A stretch of 64,000 nucleotides of DNA from Paraburkholderia sp. LEh10 (GTDB lineage Bacteria > Pseudomonadota > Gammaproteobacteria > Burkholderiales > Burkholderiaceae): the NCBI RefSeq assembly GCF_017814945.1, contig NZ_JAGIPX010000010.1, forward strand, positions 124,128-188,127. Direction: 5' to 3'. The notes beneath the pieces are model-generated. The model was not told the DNA's origin and did not search any database. It saw only the letters and a program-made list of their open reading frames with translations. Below, piece after piece: positions 37,498 to 47,539 of the stretch. Every line of letters begins with the position of its first letter. Positions within the stretch are counted from its first letter, which is position 1. The position numbers and the translations under genes are program-made.

Positions 37498-38991
37498 ATG
37501 GAAAGCCAGAACGAGATCGAACAAAGCGTTGACGGCGCATTGAGCGAAGTCAGCGATTTCGCCGCGCTGCTCCACAAGGAATTCAAGCCGAAGAACGAGC
37601 GCGCGAAGGAAGAAGTCGAGGCAGCCGTGCGCACGCTCGCCGCACACGTGTTGCAGGATTCGCACATCGTTTCCGACGACGTGACGCAGACGATCAACGC
37701 GTATGTCGCGGAGATCGACCGCAAGCTGAGCGAGCAGTTGAACGGGATCATGCATCACGCGGACTTCCAGAAGCTGGAAGGCGCGTGGCGCGGGCTGCAC
37801 CATCTCGTCACCAACACCGAAACGGATCCGATGCTGAAGATCCGGGTGATGAACGTTTCGAAGAAGGAACTCGCGAAGAACCTGAAGCGCTTCAAGGGTG
37901 TTGCGTGGGATCAGAGCCCTGTGTTCAAGCGCATCTATGAAGAAGAGTATGGCCAGCTTGGTGGCGAACCGTATGGCTGCCTCGTCGGCGATTACTACTT
38001 CGATCACAGTCCGCAGGATGTCGAGCTGCTGCGCGGCATTTCGCAGATCGCCGCTGCGTCGCACGCACCGTTCATCTCGGCGGCGGATTCGACGTTGCTC
38101 GGCATGGAAAGCTGGAACGAGCTGGCGAATCCGCGCGATCTGTCGATGATCTTCACGACGCCGGATTATGCAGGCTGGCGTTCGCTGCGCGAAATGGACG
38201 ATGCACGTTATCTCGCACTGACGATGCCGCGCACGCTCGCACGCCTGCCGTACGGCGCGAAAACCGACCCGGTCGAAGAGTTCGATTTCGAGGAGGACAC
38301 GCAAGGCGCGGATTCGTCGAAGTACACGTGGCAGAACGCGGCCTATGCGATGGCGGTGAACATCAACCGTTCGTTCAAGCACTACGGCTGGTGCTCGCGG
38401 ATTCGTGGTGTCGAGTCGGGCGGGGCGGTCGACAGTCTGCCCGTGCATACCTTCCCGAGCGACGACGGCGGCATCGACATCAAGTGCCCGACTGAGATCG
38501 CGATCACCGACCGCCGCTCGGCGGAACTCGACAAGATGGGCTTGATGCCCCTCGTGTATCGAAAGAATTCGGACATCGCGGCGTTCATCGGTGCGCAGTC
38601 GGTCGCGAAGCCGGAAGAGTACGACGATCCCGCCGCGACGGCCAACTCGAATCTGTCGGCACGTTTGCCGTACATGTTCGCGTGCTGTCGTTTCGCGCAC
38701 TATCTCAAGTGCATCGTGCGCGACAAGATCGGTTCCTTCAGCACCCGTGAGCAGATGGAGAGCTGGCTGTCGAACTGGGTCATGAACTACGTCGATGGCG
38801 ATCCCATGAATTCCAGCGAAGAGACCAAGGCCCGCAAGCCGCTGGCTGCCGCGCAGGTCGTCGTTGAAGAAGTCGAGGGTAATCCTGGCTACTACACATC
38901 GAAGTTCTTCCTGAAGCCGCATTACCAGCTCGAAGGATTGACGGTGTCGCTGCGACTCGTGTCGCGTCTGCCTTCTGCGCAGGCGGCCTGA
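37498..38991 (+). CDS. tssC: T6SS sheath large subunit TssC
   Basis: Protein of 497 residues, the usual TssC length. The ImpC/VipB signature strings are present: EGAWRGLHHLV (about residue 95), GVAWDQSPVFKRIYEEEYG, LLRGISQIAAASHAPF, and the C-terminal VEEVEGNPGYYTSKFFLKPHYQLEGL. ATG 37498 has AGGAG 11 bases upstream; GTG 37486, which overlaps the tssB stop, is an alternative that adds four residues. It forms the bulk of the sheath and is recycled by TssH. Confidence 0.97.
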   Translation: MESQNEIEQSVDGALSEVSDFAALLHKEFKPKNERAKEEVEAAVRTLAAHVLQDSHIVSDDVTQTINAYVAEIDRKLSEQLNGIMHHADFQKLEGAWRGLHHLVTNTETDPMLKIRVMNVSKKELAKNLKRFKGVAWDQSPVFKRIYEEEYGQLGGEPYGCLVGDYYFDHSPQDVELLRGISQIAAASHAPFISAADSTLLGMESWNELANPRDLSMIFTTPDYAGWRSLREMDDARYLALTMPRTLARLPYGAKTDPVEEFDFEEDTQGADSSKYTWQNAAYAMAVNINRSFKHYGWCSRIRGVESGGAVDSLPVHTFPSDDGGIDIKCPTEIAITDRRSAELDKMGLMPLVYRKNSDIAAFIGAQSVAKPEEYDDPAATANSNLSARLPYMFACCRFAHYLKCIVRDKIGSFSTREQMESWLSNWVMNYVDGDPMNSSEETKARKPLAAAQVVVEEVEGNPGYYTSKFFLKPHYQLEGLTVSLRLVSRLPSAQAA

Positions 38992-39100
38992 AGTTTCTGT
39001 TCTGCATCACCTTGAAGGAAATCATCCGGGGCGGCAGCGCTTTCGTCCTGATCATTCGTCGCTACGGCGAGCACACTTTGGCTCATTAATAGAGGTCACT

Positions 39101-39604
39101 ATGGCATTCGACATGCATCTGAAATTCGGCTCCGGAACGGTCACGATCCAGGGCGCTTCCAACCATTCGAAGCACAAGAACGAGGTTCCCATCATCGCGT
39201 GGTCGTGGGGCGCCAGCAATACCGGCAACCTGCATACGGGCGCGGGCTATGCATCGGGCGGCAAGGCCAACATTCAGGACATCACCATCACGAAGTACAT
39301 CGACAGCTGCTCGAACGCGTTGCTGAACGCGTGCTGCACGGGTGCGCGCGTCGACAATGCGTATCTGTACGTCACCAACGCAACCGGCCAGCAGACCGAC
39401 TTCCTGACCATCGAGTTGAGCGAAGGCGTGCTGATCACGTCGGTATCGACGGGCGGCAGCGGGGGCGACGAACGGCTCATGGAGAACATCACGTTGCACT
39501 TCGGCAAGTTCAAGTATTCGTTCCAGCCGCAGGACGACGAAGGCAAGGCCAACGGCGGTACCAAGGATTTCACATTCGATATCCAGCAGGTCGCCAAACA
39601 GTAA
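39101..39604 (+). CDS. hcp: Hcp inner-tube protein (TssD)
   Basis: Protein of 167 residues with the Hcp fold: beta-strand-rich, DMHLKFG at the start, SNHSKHKNEVPIIAWSWG, GGKANIQDITITKYIDS, and the C-terminal DFTFDIQQVAKQ. Hcp hexamers stack into the tube propelled by the sheath and can carry small cargo. GAGGT lies six bases before the ATG. It is about 110 bases after tssC and likely is made in large amounts. Confidence 0.96.
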   Translation: MAFDMHLKFGSGTVTIQGASNHSKHKNEVPIIAWSWGASNTGNLHTGAGYASGGKANIQDITITKYIDSCSNALLNACCTGARVDNAYLYVTNATGQQTDFLTIELSEGVLITSVSTGGSGGDERLMENITLHFGKFKYSFQPQDDEGKANGGTKDFTFDIQQVAKQ

Positions 39605-39771
39605 GCAGCCGCCATCACACGCTACCGGGCTGCGTTGCAGTGGCCCGGCTTTCCTTCATTGAACGGAGTCCAGCCAGTGACGATTACTTCAGTCGATGTC
39701 GATCCCGAAACGCGGCTCGCCAACGGTCGTGCGAACGATCACATTCGAGACGGCTTGAAGGAGCACACGAG

Positions 39772-40275
39772 ATGGCAGAACTGATGCCGCAGGAGCGTTT
39801 GCAGCCGTCGCTGCTCGACCGCCTCACCGATCTCGATCCCGCCCGGCGCGAGGAGAGCCGCGAGCAACGTGTTATTACGGCGGCGCGTCTGCGCGAATAC
39901 GTGACGCGCGACATCGCGTGGCTGCTCAACTGCACGCGGCAATGGAGCAGTGACGAGCTGACTGGATTCGCGCACGCAAGCCGTTCCGTGCTCAATTTCG
40001 GCATCCCCGATCTGGCGGGCGCGGCGTTGTCGGGCATCGATGCCGCGCTGCTGCAGAACCGTATCCGTTCGGCGCTCCTCGACTTCGAGCCGCGCCTGAT
40101 CGCGAGCACCGTGCAGGTGAGCGTCGACGTCGACGATGCGCGCATGGACAGCCGTTCGCTGCGCTTTCTGATCGAAGCCGACATGTGGGCGCAGCCGATG
40201 CCGCTCGCGCTCTATCTGCGCACCGACGTCGATCTTGAGACGGGCGAGTTCCACGTGTCGCAACACTTCGGCTGA
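39772..40275 (+). CDS. tssE: T6SS baseplate protein TssE (gp25-like)
   Basis: Protein of 167 residues with the gp25/TssE domain: ERLQPSLLDRLTDLDP near the start, RDIAWLLNCTRQ, SVLNFGIPDL, and DFEPRLIASTVQV. Its fold is like the phage T4 baseplate lysozyme-like component and it joins the baseplate wedge with TssF, G and K. ATG 39772 has AAGGAG nine bases upstream. The frame is open upstream (to 39199), but that is a shadow of hcp. Confidence 0.95.
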   Translation: MAELMPQERLQPSLLDRLTDLDPARREESREQRVITAARLREYVTRDIAWLLNCTRQWSSDELTGFAHASRSVLNFGIPDLAGAALSGIDAALLQNRIRSALLDFEPRLIASTVQVSVDVDDARMDSRSLRFLIEADMWAQPMPLALYLRTDVDLETGEFHVSQHFG

Positions 40276-40280
40276 TCGTC

Positions 40281-42170
40281 ATGGACCCACGACTCTTGCG
40301 TTATTACAACCGCGAGCTGCAACACGTCCGTGAAATGGGCGCGGAGTTCGCGAGCGAGTACCCGAAGATCGCCGGCCGTCTCGGGATGGAAGGTTTCGAG
40401 TGCGCGGACCCGTATGTCGAACGCTTGCTCGAAGGCTTCGCGTTTCTCGCCGCGCGGGTGCAACTGAAGCTCGACGCGCAGTATCCCGTGTTCACGCAGC
40501 ATCTGCTGGAGATGATCTACCCGCATTACCTGACGCCCGTCCCGTCGATGGCGGTCGTGCAGTTGCATCCGGATCAGGCCGAAGACTTGCCGCCCGCTGG
40601 GCATCCCGTCGCGCGACATACGGTGTTGCGCAGTCTCGTCGGTTTTGGCGAGCGTACCGCGTGCGAATACCGCACCGCGCACGACGTGACGCTGTGGCCC
40701 CTCGCGATCACCGACGCGCGATACTTCGACACGCCCGCAGCGCTCGCCGCCGCTGGCCTCATGCCGCCGTCGAAGGCTGGCCAGGTCCGCGCGGGCTTGC
40801 GCGTGAAGCTCAAAACACTGTCCGGCGTGCAGGTGAACACGCTCGCACTCGACAGCCTGCCGGTTTATCTCGCCGGCGCGGACGATTTGCCGCGCGCGAT
40901 TTACGAGCAGCTGATGGCGAACCGTATCGGCTATACGGTGCGCACCACCGCGCAGGATGGGCAAATCGTCGAAACACATCATCAAGCAGCGGCGCTGCGT
41001 GCCAAAGGTTTCGACGAAGACGAAGCGATGCTGCCCTACGGTGGCCGCTCGTTCAGCGGCTACCGGCTGTTGCAGGAGTACTTTGCGTGTCCGGAGCGCT
41101 TCCTGTTTGCCGAGTTCACGGGGCTGCACTCGCTGCTCGCGCGTTCACGAAGCAACGAGTTCGAGATCGTGGTGTGGCTCGACCGCAGTGTGAGCCGGCT
41201 GCATAACGCCATCGACGCAGGCAACTTCCGCCTGTTCTGCACGCCCGCCGTGAACCTGTTCGAACGACGCGCGGATCGCATTCATCTGCAGCGGGGCGAC
41301 ACCGAATACCACGTGCTCAGCGACCGGACCCGGCCGATGGATTTCGAGGTGCACAGCGTGATGGAAGTGCAGGGCTATGGCGATCGTCAGGAGCCGGAGC
41401 AAAGCTTCCTGCCGTTCTATGACAGCACCGCGCGCACCTGGCACAGTTCGCAGGCGGCGTTCTATACGCTGCGCCGCGAACCGCGTTTGCTATCGAGCCG
41501 CCAGAAGCAGCGCGGCGCGCGTTCCAGCTACATCGGCAGCGAGACGTTTATCGCGCTCGTCGATGCCAATGACGCACCCTATGCGACCACACTGCGTCAG
41601 CTAGAGCTGCGGCTGCTGTGTACGAACCGCGATTTGCCGCTGCATATGTCGGTGGGCAAGTCGTACACCGACTTCACGCTCGATACCGATGCGCCCGTGT
41701 CGTCGATCCGTTGCGTCGCTGGACCGACGCGTCCACGCGCGTCGACGGCGACGGGCGAATCCGCGTGGCGCCTGATCAGCCATCTGCAATTGAACTATCT
41801 GTCGCTGCTCGACCAGGAAGGCGATACGGGTGCAGCGGCGCTGCGCGAAATGCTCGGCCTGTATCACGACCAGTTCGACACGGCCGCGCGCCGGCAGATC
41901 GAAGGCATCAAGCATGTCGCGGCGAAACCCGTGACGCGCCGCGTGCCGGCGCCCGGTCCAATCATGTATGGGCGAGGGCTGGAGATCACGCTGACCTGCG
42001 ACGATGCCGCGTTCGAAGGCAGCGGCGCGTTTGTGCTGGCGTCGGTGTTGCAGCATTTCTTTGCGCGCTATGTCTCGCTGAATTCATTCGCCGAGACAGT
42101 GTTGCGCACGCTCGAACGAAACGAGGTGGCCCGATGGACCGCGAATCCCGGCAAGCGCCCGATCCTGTAG
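40281..42170 (+). CDS. tssF: T6SS baseplate protein TssF
   Basis: Protein of 629 residues beginning MDPRLLRYYNRELQHVREMG, the characteristic TssF/ImpG start. Further markers include FAKEYPK-like EFASEYPKIAGRLG and PHYLTPVPSMAVVQL. It forms two copies per wedge with TssG. ATG 40281 starts three bases after the tssE stop. The last 37 bases overlap tssG. Confidence 0.96.
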   Translation: MDPRLLRYYNRELQHVREMGAEFASEYPKIAGRLGMEGFECADPYVERLLEGFAFLAARVQLKLDAQYPVFTQHLLEMIYPHYLTPVPSMAVVQLHPDQAEDLPPAGHPVARHTVLRSLVGFGERTACEYRTAHDVTLWPLAITDARYFDTPAALAAAGLMPPSKAGQVRAGLRVKLKTLSGVQVNTLALDSLPVYLAGADDLPRAIYEQLMANRIGYTVRTTAQDGQIVETHHQAAALRAKGFDEDEAMLPYGGRSFSGYRLLQEYFACPERFLFAEFTGLHSLLARSRSNEFEIVVWLDRSVSRLHNAIDAGNFRLFCTPAVNLFERRADRIHLQRGDTEYHVLSDRTRPMDFEVHSVMEVQGYGDRQEPEQSFLPFYDSTARTWHSSQAAFYTLRREPRLLSSRQKQRGARSSYIGSETFIALVDANDAPYATTLRQLELRLLCTNRDLPLHMSVGKSYTDFTLDTDAPVSSIRCVAGPTRPRASTATGESAWRLISHLQLNYLSLLDQEGDTGAAALREMLGLYHDQFDTAARRQIEGIKHVAAKPVTRRVPAPGPIMYGRGLEITLTCDDAAFEGSGAFVLASVLQHFFARYVSLNSFAETVLRTLERNEVARWTANPGKRPIL

Positions 42171-43150
42171 CGCTCGAAGCCGCGCTGCGCGCGAGTCCCG
42201 AAGACTATGAGTTCTTCGAGGCGATGCGCCGCCTCGAATGCGCGTATCCCGAGCGGCCGCGATTCGGTCATTCGATCAAGCCGGCTGAAGATCCCGTGCG
42301 TCTCGCGCATGCTGCGGCGCTTGAGTTTGCGTCGCGCAGCATCGCGCGTGTCGAGCCTGGAAAAGATGGCCGGCCGGCGCGCGTGGTTGGGCTGTTTCTC
42401 GGCCTGTTCGGACCGAACGGGCCGCTGCCGTTGCATCTCACGGAACACGCCGTCGATCGTGAGCGGAACGCGAAAGACCGGACGTTCGTTGCATTCGCCG
42501 ACGTGTTTCATCACCGGATGCTGAGTCTTTTCTATCGTGCGTGGGCCGATGCACAGCCGACCGTGCAACTGGACCGTCCGGAGCAGGACAGGTTTCGCAC
42601 GTGGATCGGCGCGCTGATCGGCATTGCGACGCCGCACCTCGACGCACGCGACGCGCTGCCGGACCAGTACAAGCGCTTCTTCGCCGGGCGGCTCGTGCCT
42701 CAGGCGCGTAATGCCGAAGGGCTGATGCGTTTTCTCGAACATTACTTCGGTGTGCCCGTGCGCGTGATCGAGTTCGTCGCCGGGTGGATGCAGTTGCCTC
42801 GCGACGCGCATTTACGCATGGGCAAGAGCATGGCGGCCATCGGCCGCGATGCATTGCTTGGCGCGCGCGTGCGCGGTGCGCAGCAGCGCTTCCGGCTGCG
42901 TGTCGGTCCGCTGACCCGCAACGAGTTCAACCGCTTCATGCCGGGCGGCGACACGCTCCGGCAACTGGTCGCGGCCGTCAAGCTGTATGTGGGCGAAGAA
43001 AAGGGCTGGGACGTGCAGCTCGTGCTGAAGAAAGAGGAAGTGCCGCTGACACATCTGGGCCAGGCTGGCCGCCTGGGTTTCAACACGTGGATGGGCCGCT
43101 ATCCGAAGCCCAGCGATGCCGACGAAGTCGTGCTGAGCCCCGTCGAATGA
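42134..43150 (+). CDS. tssG: T6SS baseplate protein TssG
   Basis: Protein of 338 residues with TssG/ImpH markers: YEFFEAMRRLECAYPERP, FLGLFGPNGPLPLHLTEHA, and GRLVPQARNAEGLMRFLEHYFGVPV. It joins TssF and TssE in the baseplate. ATG 42134 lies within the end of tssF (37-base overlap) and follows GAGGTGG. The C-terminal RLGFNTWMGR is the conserved end of the family. Confidence 0.95.
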   Translation: MDRESRQAPDPVALEAALRASPEDYEFFEAMRRLECAYPERPRFGHSIKPAEDPVRLAHAAALEFASRSIARVEPGKDGRPARVVGLFLGLFGPNGPLPLHLTEHAVDRERNAKDRTFVAFADVFHHRMLSLFYRAWADAQPTVQLDRPEQDRFRTWIGALIGIATPHLDARDALPDQYKRFFAGRLVPQARNAEGLMRFLEHYFGVPVRVIEFVAGWMQLPRDAHLRMGKSMAAIGRDALLGARVRGAQQRFRLRVGPLTRNEFNRFMPGGDTLRQLVAAVKLYVGEEKGWDVQLVLKKEEVPLTHLGQAGRLGFNTWMGRYPKPSDADEVVLSPVE

Positions 43151-43230
43151 AGACCTTCATACGCGCGCTCAAGCATTTTTCAACTGAACCGGCGACTGCG
43201 TTGCGGCCGCCTCACTTCACACAGGATTGA
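43147..43230 (+). CDS. possible small coupled peptide (27 aa)
   Basis: A 27-codon frame starting MKTFIRALKHFSTEPATAL overlaps the tssG stop as ATGA and ends four bases before the tssH ATG. Its position and codons fit translational coupling, but it is too short to support by composition. It may be only the remains of an intergenic spacer. Confidence 0.2.
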   Translation: MKTFIRALKHFSTEPATALRPPHFTQD

Positions 43231-43234
43231 AATC

Positions 43235-46033
43235 ATGGCTGAAATCAGTCGCGCCGCCCTGTTCGGCAAGCTCAACGCGCTGGCCTATCGGGGTATCGAA
43301 AGCGCTACCGTGTTTTGCCGGCTGCGCGGCAATCCCTATGTTGAACTGGCGCACTGGATACATCAGATCCTGCAGTTGCAGGATTCGGATTTGCATCGCA
43401 TCGTCAGGCATTTCGGGTTGAATTCGTCGCACCTTGCACGCGATATCACGGCCGCGCTCGAACGTTTGCCGGGTGGCAGCAGCAGTGTTTCGGACCTGTC
43501 CGCCGAAGTGGAAGAAGCCGTCGAGCGCGGTTGGGTATTCGCGACGCTGATGTTCGGCGAAAGCCAGGTGCGCACCGGCTATCTGATCGTTGGACTGTTG
43601 CGCACGCGGCATTTGCGCCGTGCGTTGCTCGACGTATCGGCGCAATTCGACACGCTTCGCGCCGAAACGTTGGCCGACGATTTTGCGAGCATCGTCGAAG
43701 GTTCGCCGGAGGACGGTCAGAGCGCGACGGATGGCTTTCGCTCTGACGATGGTCGTTCGAGCGCGGAAAGCGGCGGCACGATCGCGCCCGCACCACTCGG
43801 CAAGCAGCAGGCGTTGCAGCAGTTCACGGTCGATCTGACGGCGCAGGCGCGCGACGGCAAGATCGATCCCGTTGTCGGTCGCGACGTCGAGATTCGTCAG
43901 TTGGTCGACGTGCTGATGCGTCGGCGGCAGAACAACCCGATGCTGGTCGGCGAAGCGGGTGTCGGCAAGACGGCAGCGGTCGAAGGATTGGCGCTGCGCA
44001 TTGCGCGTGGCGACGTGCCGCCGCCGTTGCGCAACGTGCAGGTCCGTGCGCTCGATATCGGTCTGCTGCAGGCCGGCGCGAGCATGAAAGGCGAGTTCGA
44101 AAACCGCCTGCGTCAGGTGATCGACGAAGTGCAGTCTTCGCCGAAGCCGATCATCTTGTTCATCGACGAAGCGCATACGCTGGTGGGGGCGGGCGGTGCG
44201 GCGGGCACGGGCGATGCGGCGAACCTGCTCAAGCCCGCGCTCGCGCGCGGCAATCTGCGCACGATCGGCGCGACCACGTGGGCCGAATACCGCAGGCACA
44301 TCGAAAAGGACCCGGCGCTCACGCGGCGTTTTCAGCCGGTACAAGTGGACGAGCCCAGCGAAGACAAGGCCATTCTGATGATGCGCGGCACGGCGAGCGT
44401 GATGGAGCAGCACCATCGCGTACAGATTCTCGACGAAGCGCTCGAAGCGGCCGTGAAGCTGTCGCATCGCTATATCCCGGCGCGTCAGTTGCCGGACAAG
44501 GCCGTGAGCCTGCTCGACACCGCTTGCGCGCGGGTCGCGATCAGCCAGCACGCGGTTCCCGCGGAAATCGACGATGCGCTCAAGCGGATCGACGCGCTGA
44601 AGACGGAGCAGGCGATCATCGCCCGTGAAAAGAGCATCGGCATCGAAGTGGAGTCGCGCGAGTCGCAGACTTCAGCGGCGCTTGATCGCGAGAGGCAGCG
44701 TCTGCAGCAACTGGAAGCCGCATGGGACAGCGAGAAATCGCTCGTCGAGCGGATTCTCGCGTTGCGCGCCCGGTTGCGAGAGGAGGCTGCGCCAGTCGAA
44801 GGAACCACGGCCGCGTCGGAGCAAACGGCGGACGCAATCGTAAACGCGAGCGCGGACGCCTCGAACCACGCGCACGTGTCTGTGGCATTCGACGATGCCA
44901 CGCGAGCCGAGGTGCTCGCCGAGTTGAAGCAACTGCAGACGCAGCTCGCCGGGCTACAGGGCGATAACCCGCTGATCCTGCCGAACGTCGACTATCAGGC
45001 CGTCGCATCCGTCGTCGCCGACTGGACGGGTATCCCCGTCGGCCGCATGGTTCAAAGCGAGTTGCAGACGGTGATGAACCTCGGCCACCTGATGTGCAAG
45101 CGTGTCGTCGGGCAGGACCATGCGATGGAGATGATCGCGACGCGCATCCAGACATCGCGTGCGGGTCTCGACAATCCTGATCGTCCCATCGGCGTGTTCA
45201 TGCTTGCCGGCACGTCGGGAGTCGGCAAGACCGAGACCGCGCTCGCATTGGCTGAAGCGCTCTACGGCGGCGAGCACAACCTGATCACGATCAACATGAG
45301 CGAGTTTCAGGAGGCGCACACGGTTTCGACGCTGAAGGGCGCGCCGCCGGGTTATGTCGGCTATGGCGAAGGCGGCGTGCTGACAGAGGCCGTGCGGCGC
45401 AAGCCCTATTCGGTGGTGTTGCTCGATGAAGTAGAGAAAGCGCATCCCGATGTCCACGAGATTTTCTTTCAGGTGTTCGACAAGGGCGTGATGGAAGACG
45501 GCGAGGGCCGCTCGATCAACTTCAGGAACACGCTGATCCTGCTGACGACGAACGTCGGCACGGATCTGATCGCTGGGCTATGCAGCGACCCGGAGCGGAT
45601 GCCGGATGCGCAAGGTCTTGCCAAAGCGCTGCGCGAGCCGTTGCTCGAGGTATTTCCGCCTGCGCTGTTGGGCAGGCTCGTGCCGATCCCTTATTTCCCG
45701 CTCAGCCGCGACATGCTCGCGAGAATTGTGAGACTGCAACTGGACCGCATCAAGCGGCGCGTCGAGGAGCGCTATCGCGTGCCGTTCAGCTATGACGACG
45801 CAGTGGTGCAGCTCGTCGTGAGCCGTTGCACGGAGAGCGAATCGGGCGGCCGGATGATCGACGCGATTCTCACCAACACGATGTTGCCGGCGATCAGCCG
45901 CGAGTTTCTCGATCGAATGATGCGTGGCGAGAATGCGGCGCGGGTGGACGTCAGTGTAACGGGCGGCGATTTCACTTACTGCTTCGCAACGAACGACCAA
46001 CCCGCTGCACACACGCTGGCGTCAGTCGACTGA
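43235..46033 (+). CDS. tssH: T6SS AAA+ ATPase TssH (ClpV)
   Basis: Protein of 932 residues, about 50 longer than typical ClpV proteins. An N-terminal ClpN domain (about 1-150, [16 protein letters not shown], which binds the TssC helix) is followed by two AAA modules: Walker A1 GEAGVGKT at 239-246 with [13 protein letters not shown], a coiled middle domain (about 440-560), and Walker A2 [11 protein letters not shown] with [12 protein letters not shown]. TssH threads contracted sheath apart so that subunits are reused. It has no clear ribosome binding site beyond AGGA before the ATG. Confidence 0.97.
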   Translation: MAEISRAALFGKLNALAYRGIESATVFCRLRGNPYVELAHWIHQILQLQDSDLHRIVRHFGLNSSHLARDITAALERLPGGSSSVSDLSAEVEEAVERGWVFATLMFGESQVRTGYLIVGLLRTRHLRRALLDVSAQFDTLRAETLADDFASIVEGSPEDGQSATDGFRSDDGRSSAESGGTIAPAPLGKQQALQQFTVDLTAQARDGKIDPVVGRDVEIRQLVDVLMRRRQNNPMLVGEAGVGKTAAVEGLALRIARGDVPPPLRNVQVRALDIGLLQAGASMKGEFENRLRQVIDEVQSSPKPIILFIDEAHTLVGAGGAAGTGDAANLLKPALARGNLRTIGATTWAEYRRHIEKDPALTRRFQPVQVDEPSEDKAILMMRGTASVMEQHHRVQILDEALEAAVKLSHRYIPARQLPDKAVSLLDTACARVAISQHAVPAEIDDALKRIDALKTEQAIIAREKSIGIEVESRESQTSAALDRERQRLQQLEAAWDSEKSLVERILALRARLREEAAPVEGTTAASEQTADAIVNASADASNHAHVSVAFDDATRAEVLAELKQLQTQLAGLQGDNPLILPNVDYQAVASVVADWTGIPVGRMVQSELQTVMNLGHLMCKRVVGQDHAMEMIATRIQTSRAGLDNPDRPIGVFMLAGTSGVGKTETALALAEALYGGEHNLITINMSEFQEAHTVSTLKGAPPGYVGYGEGGVLTEAVRRKPYSVVLLDEVEKAHPDVHEIFFQVFDKGVMEDGEGRSINFRNTLILLTTNVGTDLIAGLCSDPERMPDAQGLAKALREPLLEVFPPALLGRLVPIPYFPLSRDMLARIVRLQLDRIKRRVEERYRVPFSYDDAVVQLVVSRCTESESGGRMIDAILTNTMLPAISREFLDRMMRGENAARVDVSVTGGDFTYCFATNDQPAAHTLASVD

Positions 46034-46115
46034 CGCACGCACCGCCATCACGGAAGTGAACCATGCGGGTTCGCTTGCGCTTCGAACCACTGGTAACCAT
46101 TCTGGAGTGACACAC

Positions 46116-46709
46116 ATGCCGACGACATTGACGCTCAAACTGAAATCGAACGCCTATTCGCAGTTCCTGACTGAGTTTCGGAAGGCAGACCGAGACCAAA
46201 GCGCGGGACACGAAACGCAGGTCACGTATACGGACGACGAAGGCGCGTCGCATACCTATTTTTTCCGTTCGAAGAACTTCTCGTTGATTGCCTACGCTCA
46301 CAACGGCGCGAGGATCACGTTGACAGACTACAACCACGTGAGCAGCCCTGGCTCCGCAGGCCTCAATGACTTTATCGGTTCTCTGAAACGAGGTGGCTCA
46401 GGCGGGACGAACATGAACGCCGATCTGACCCGGGTGGTCACGCTGACCTCGGAAGCCGCTCGCTCGAAGCTGGTGGAGCGCCTGATGCGAGAGGTGATCT
46501 CGGACGGCAAGACGGCCGATCTCAACAAACTGGAAGTCGTGTTCAAGGACTATAACCACGTCGCGAAGCGATGCGGCCGTCTCGACGTCAATGGACAGTA
46601 CACACCGAACTGGAGACCGCTCGAAAAGGATGACTACCTGATCTATTTTCGCGGGCTTGGAGCCGCGACGAGCGGCGCGAGGGATGCGTCGATCGTCAAC
46701 GAGCTGTAA
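46116..46709 (+). CDS. candidate T6SS cargo: ribosome-inactivating-protein-like domain
   Basis: Protein of 197 residues from ATG 46116 (CTGGAG upstream); the frame is open from 46056. The segment VVTLTSEAARSKLVERLM (107-124) fits the signature of plant and Shiga-type rRNA N-glycosidases around catalytic Glu and Arg (E113, R116), with Ser in place of the usual Phe/Tyr after Arg. Upstream, TDYNHVSSPGS (70-80) resembles the ADFSHVTFPG strand-loop of Shiga A chain, and the N-terminal AYSQFLTEFRKA resembles the first RIP helix. The downstream CGRLDVNG sits where WGRLS is expected, with Cys for Trp, and the two active-site Tyr positions appear to be Ser56 and Phe86. RIPs remove an adenine of 23S/28S rRNA. 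It lies between tssH and vgrG, so T6SS cargo is likely. Activity is uncertain given the substitutions. Confidence 0.65.
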   Translation: MPTTLTLKLKSNAYSQFLTEFRKADRDQSAGHETQVTYTDDEGASHTYFFRSKNFSLIAYAHNGARITLTDYNHVSSPGSAGLNDFIGSLKRGGSGGTNMNADLTRVVTLTSEAARSKLVERLMREVISDGKTADLNKLEVVFKDYNHVAKRCGRLDVNGQYTPNWRPLEKDDYLIYFRGLGAATSGARDASIVNEL

Positions 46710-46744
46710 GCGGACACGGCGAATCACTCGGGACGGAGTTCACG

Positions 46745-47371
46745 ATGGCGAAAGGCAATCACGTCTTCAACAGTTTCGACAAGGTCATTCACGCGATTTA
46801 CCGGGCCATCCTCGAACTGGACGGCAGGGGACGCGCGCTCGATGCAGTGAGCGGTAGCGGCGCAAGCGTAACCGAGGCGGAAACGGTGCTCAACTCGAGG
46901 TTCAAAACCTCGTATGGGTTCTTCAAGCAGATTCAGCGTCACGAGAAGATCGCGGAGATCCATACGACGCAGGACGACCGGCCCGTGATTGCCAACGATG
47001 GCAATTCGAAGGATTTCGGCAATGCGTCGGCGAATTTCGCGGCCGCAGTGATGAAATGGGCGACGACGGATGCCGCCGACGATCCGATGGAGAGCTGGCG
47101 TCAACTGGTCAATGCAGGGTCGGATCTCGCGGCGCAGGAATCGTATGTCAAACAAGGGTCGAGTTCGCCGGGAACGCCTGGCAGCGAAACCCTTCGCCGC
47201 AAGCGCTGTGTCGATTTATCGGAGTTCGTGAAGGGAGAGCTGACGAAGCTCGTCAGGAACTGGCTCCTCGCGATACGCCTCGACCTGAAGAACGCAAAAA
47301 TCGTCTCGTATGACTTGCGGGACTCGGCGGCGTGGAAAGGGCTGCTGAACGCGAACGTCTTTTCTCAGTGA
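46745..47371 (+). CDS. hypothetical protein, candidate immunity or partner of the RIP-like gene
   Basis: Protein of 208 residues starting MAKGNHVFNSFDKVIHAIYRAILEL; GGAG is six bases upstream. Predicted mostly helical (VIHAIYRAILELDG, DFGNASANFAAAVMKW, SEFVKGELTKLVRNWLLAIRLDLK), with no signal peptide or membrane segment. It begins 35 bases after the RIP-like stop, in the usual place of a T6SS immunity gene. A cytoplasmic immunity protein would fit a toxin that attacks ribosomes. It could also be a second cargo or adaptor. No family is recognised. Confidence 0.65.
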   Translation: MAKGNHVFNSFDKVIHAIYRAILELDGRGRALDAVSGSGASVTEAETVLNSRFKTSYGFFKQIQRHEKIAEIHTTQDDRPVIANDGNSKDFGNASANFAAAVMKWATTDAADDPMESWRQLVNAGSDLAAQESYVKQGSSSPGTPGSETLRRKRCVDLSEFVKGELTKLVRNWLLAIRLDLKNAKIVSYDLRDSAAWKGLLNANVFSQ

Positions 47372-47539
47372 CACGTTCGGATCGACATTTCGACGCCGTC
47401 CGCGACACGCGTGGCGGCCGTCATTCGACGCGTATTCGCGCGCGTTCAGTGTCGGGAAAGCATCGGCATTTCGCGACGGAATAGATCGGGTGCAGTGGGT
47501 GTTTTGTTTTCTGAAGCGCACACATTCACAGATCACCCC

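Noticed and set aside
36964..38922. Long minus-strand open frame (652 codons) opposite tssB and tssC
   Set aside because: It lies on the strand opposite two certain genes, has the composition of a GC-rich shadow frame (His/Arg/Val rich without domain motifs), and spans two genes.
39677..39784. 35-codon GTG frame between hcp and tssE
   Set aside because: Has a weak ACGGAG upstream and overlaps the tssE start, but no length or conservation evidence. Not enough to call a gene.
46745..47371. Second gene of the cargo pair as a membrane or periplasmic immunity protein
   Set aside because: No signal peptide or membrane helix is present; it would have to act in the cytoplasm.
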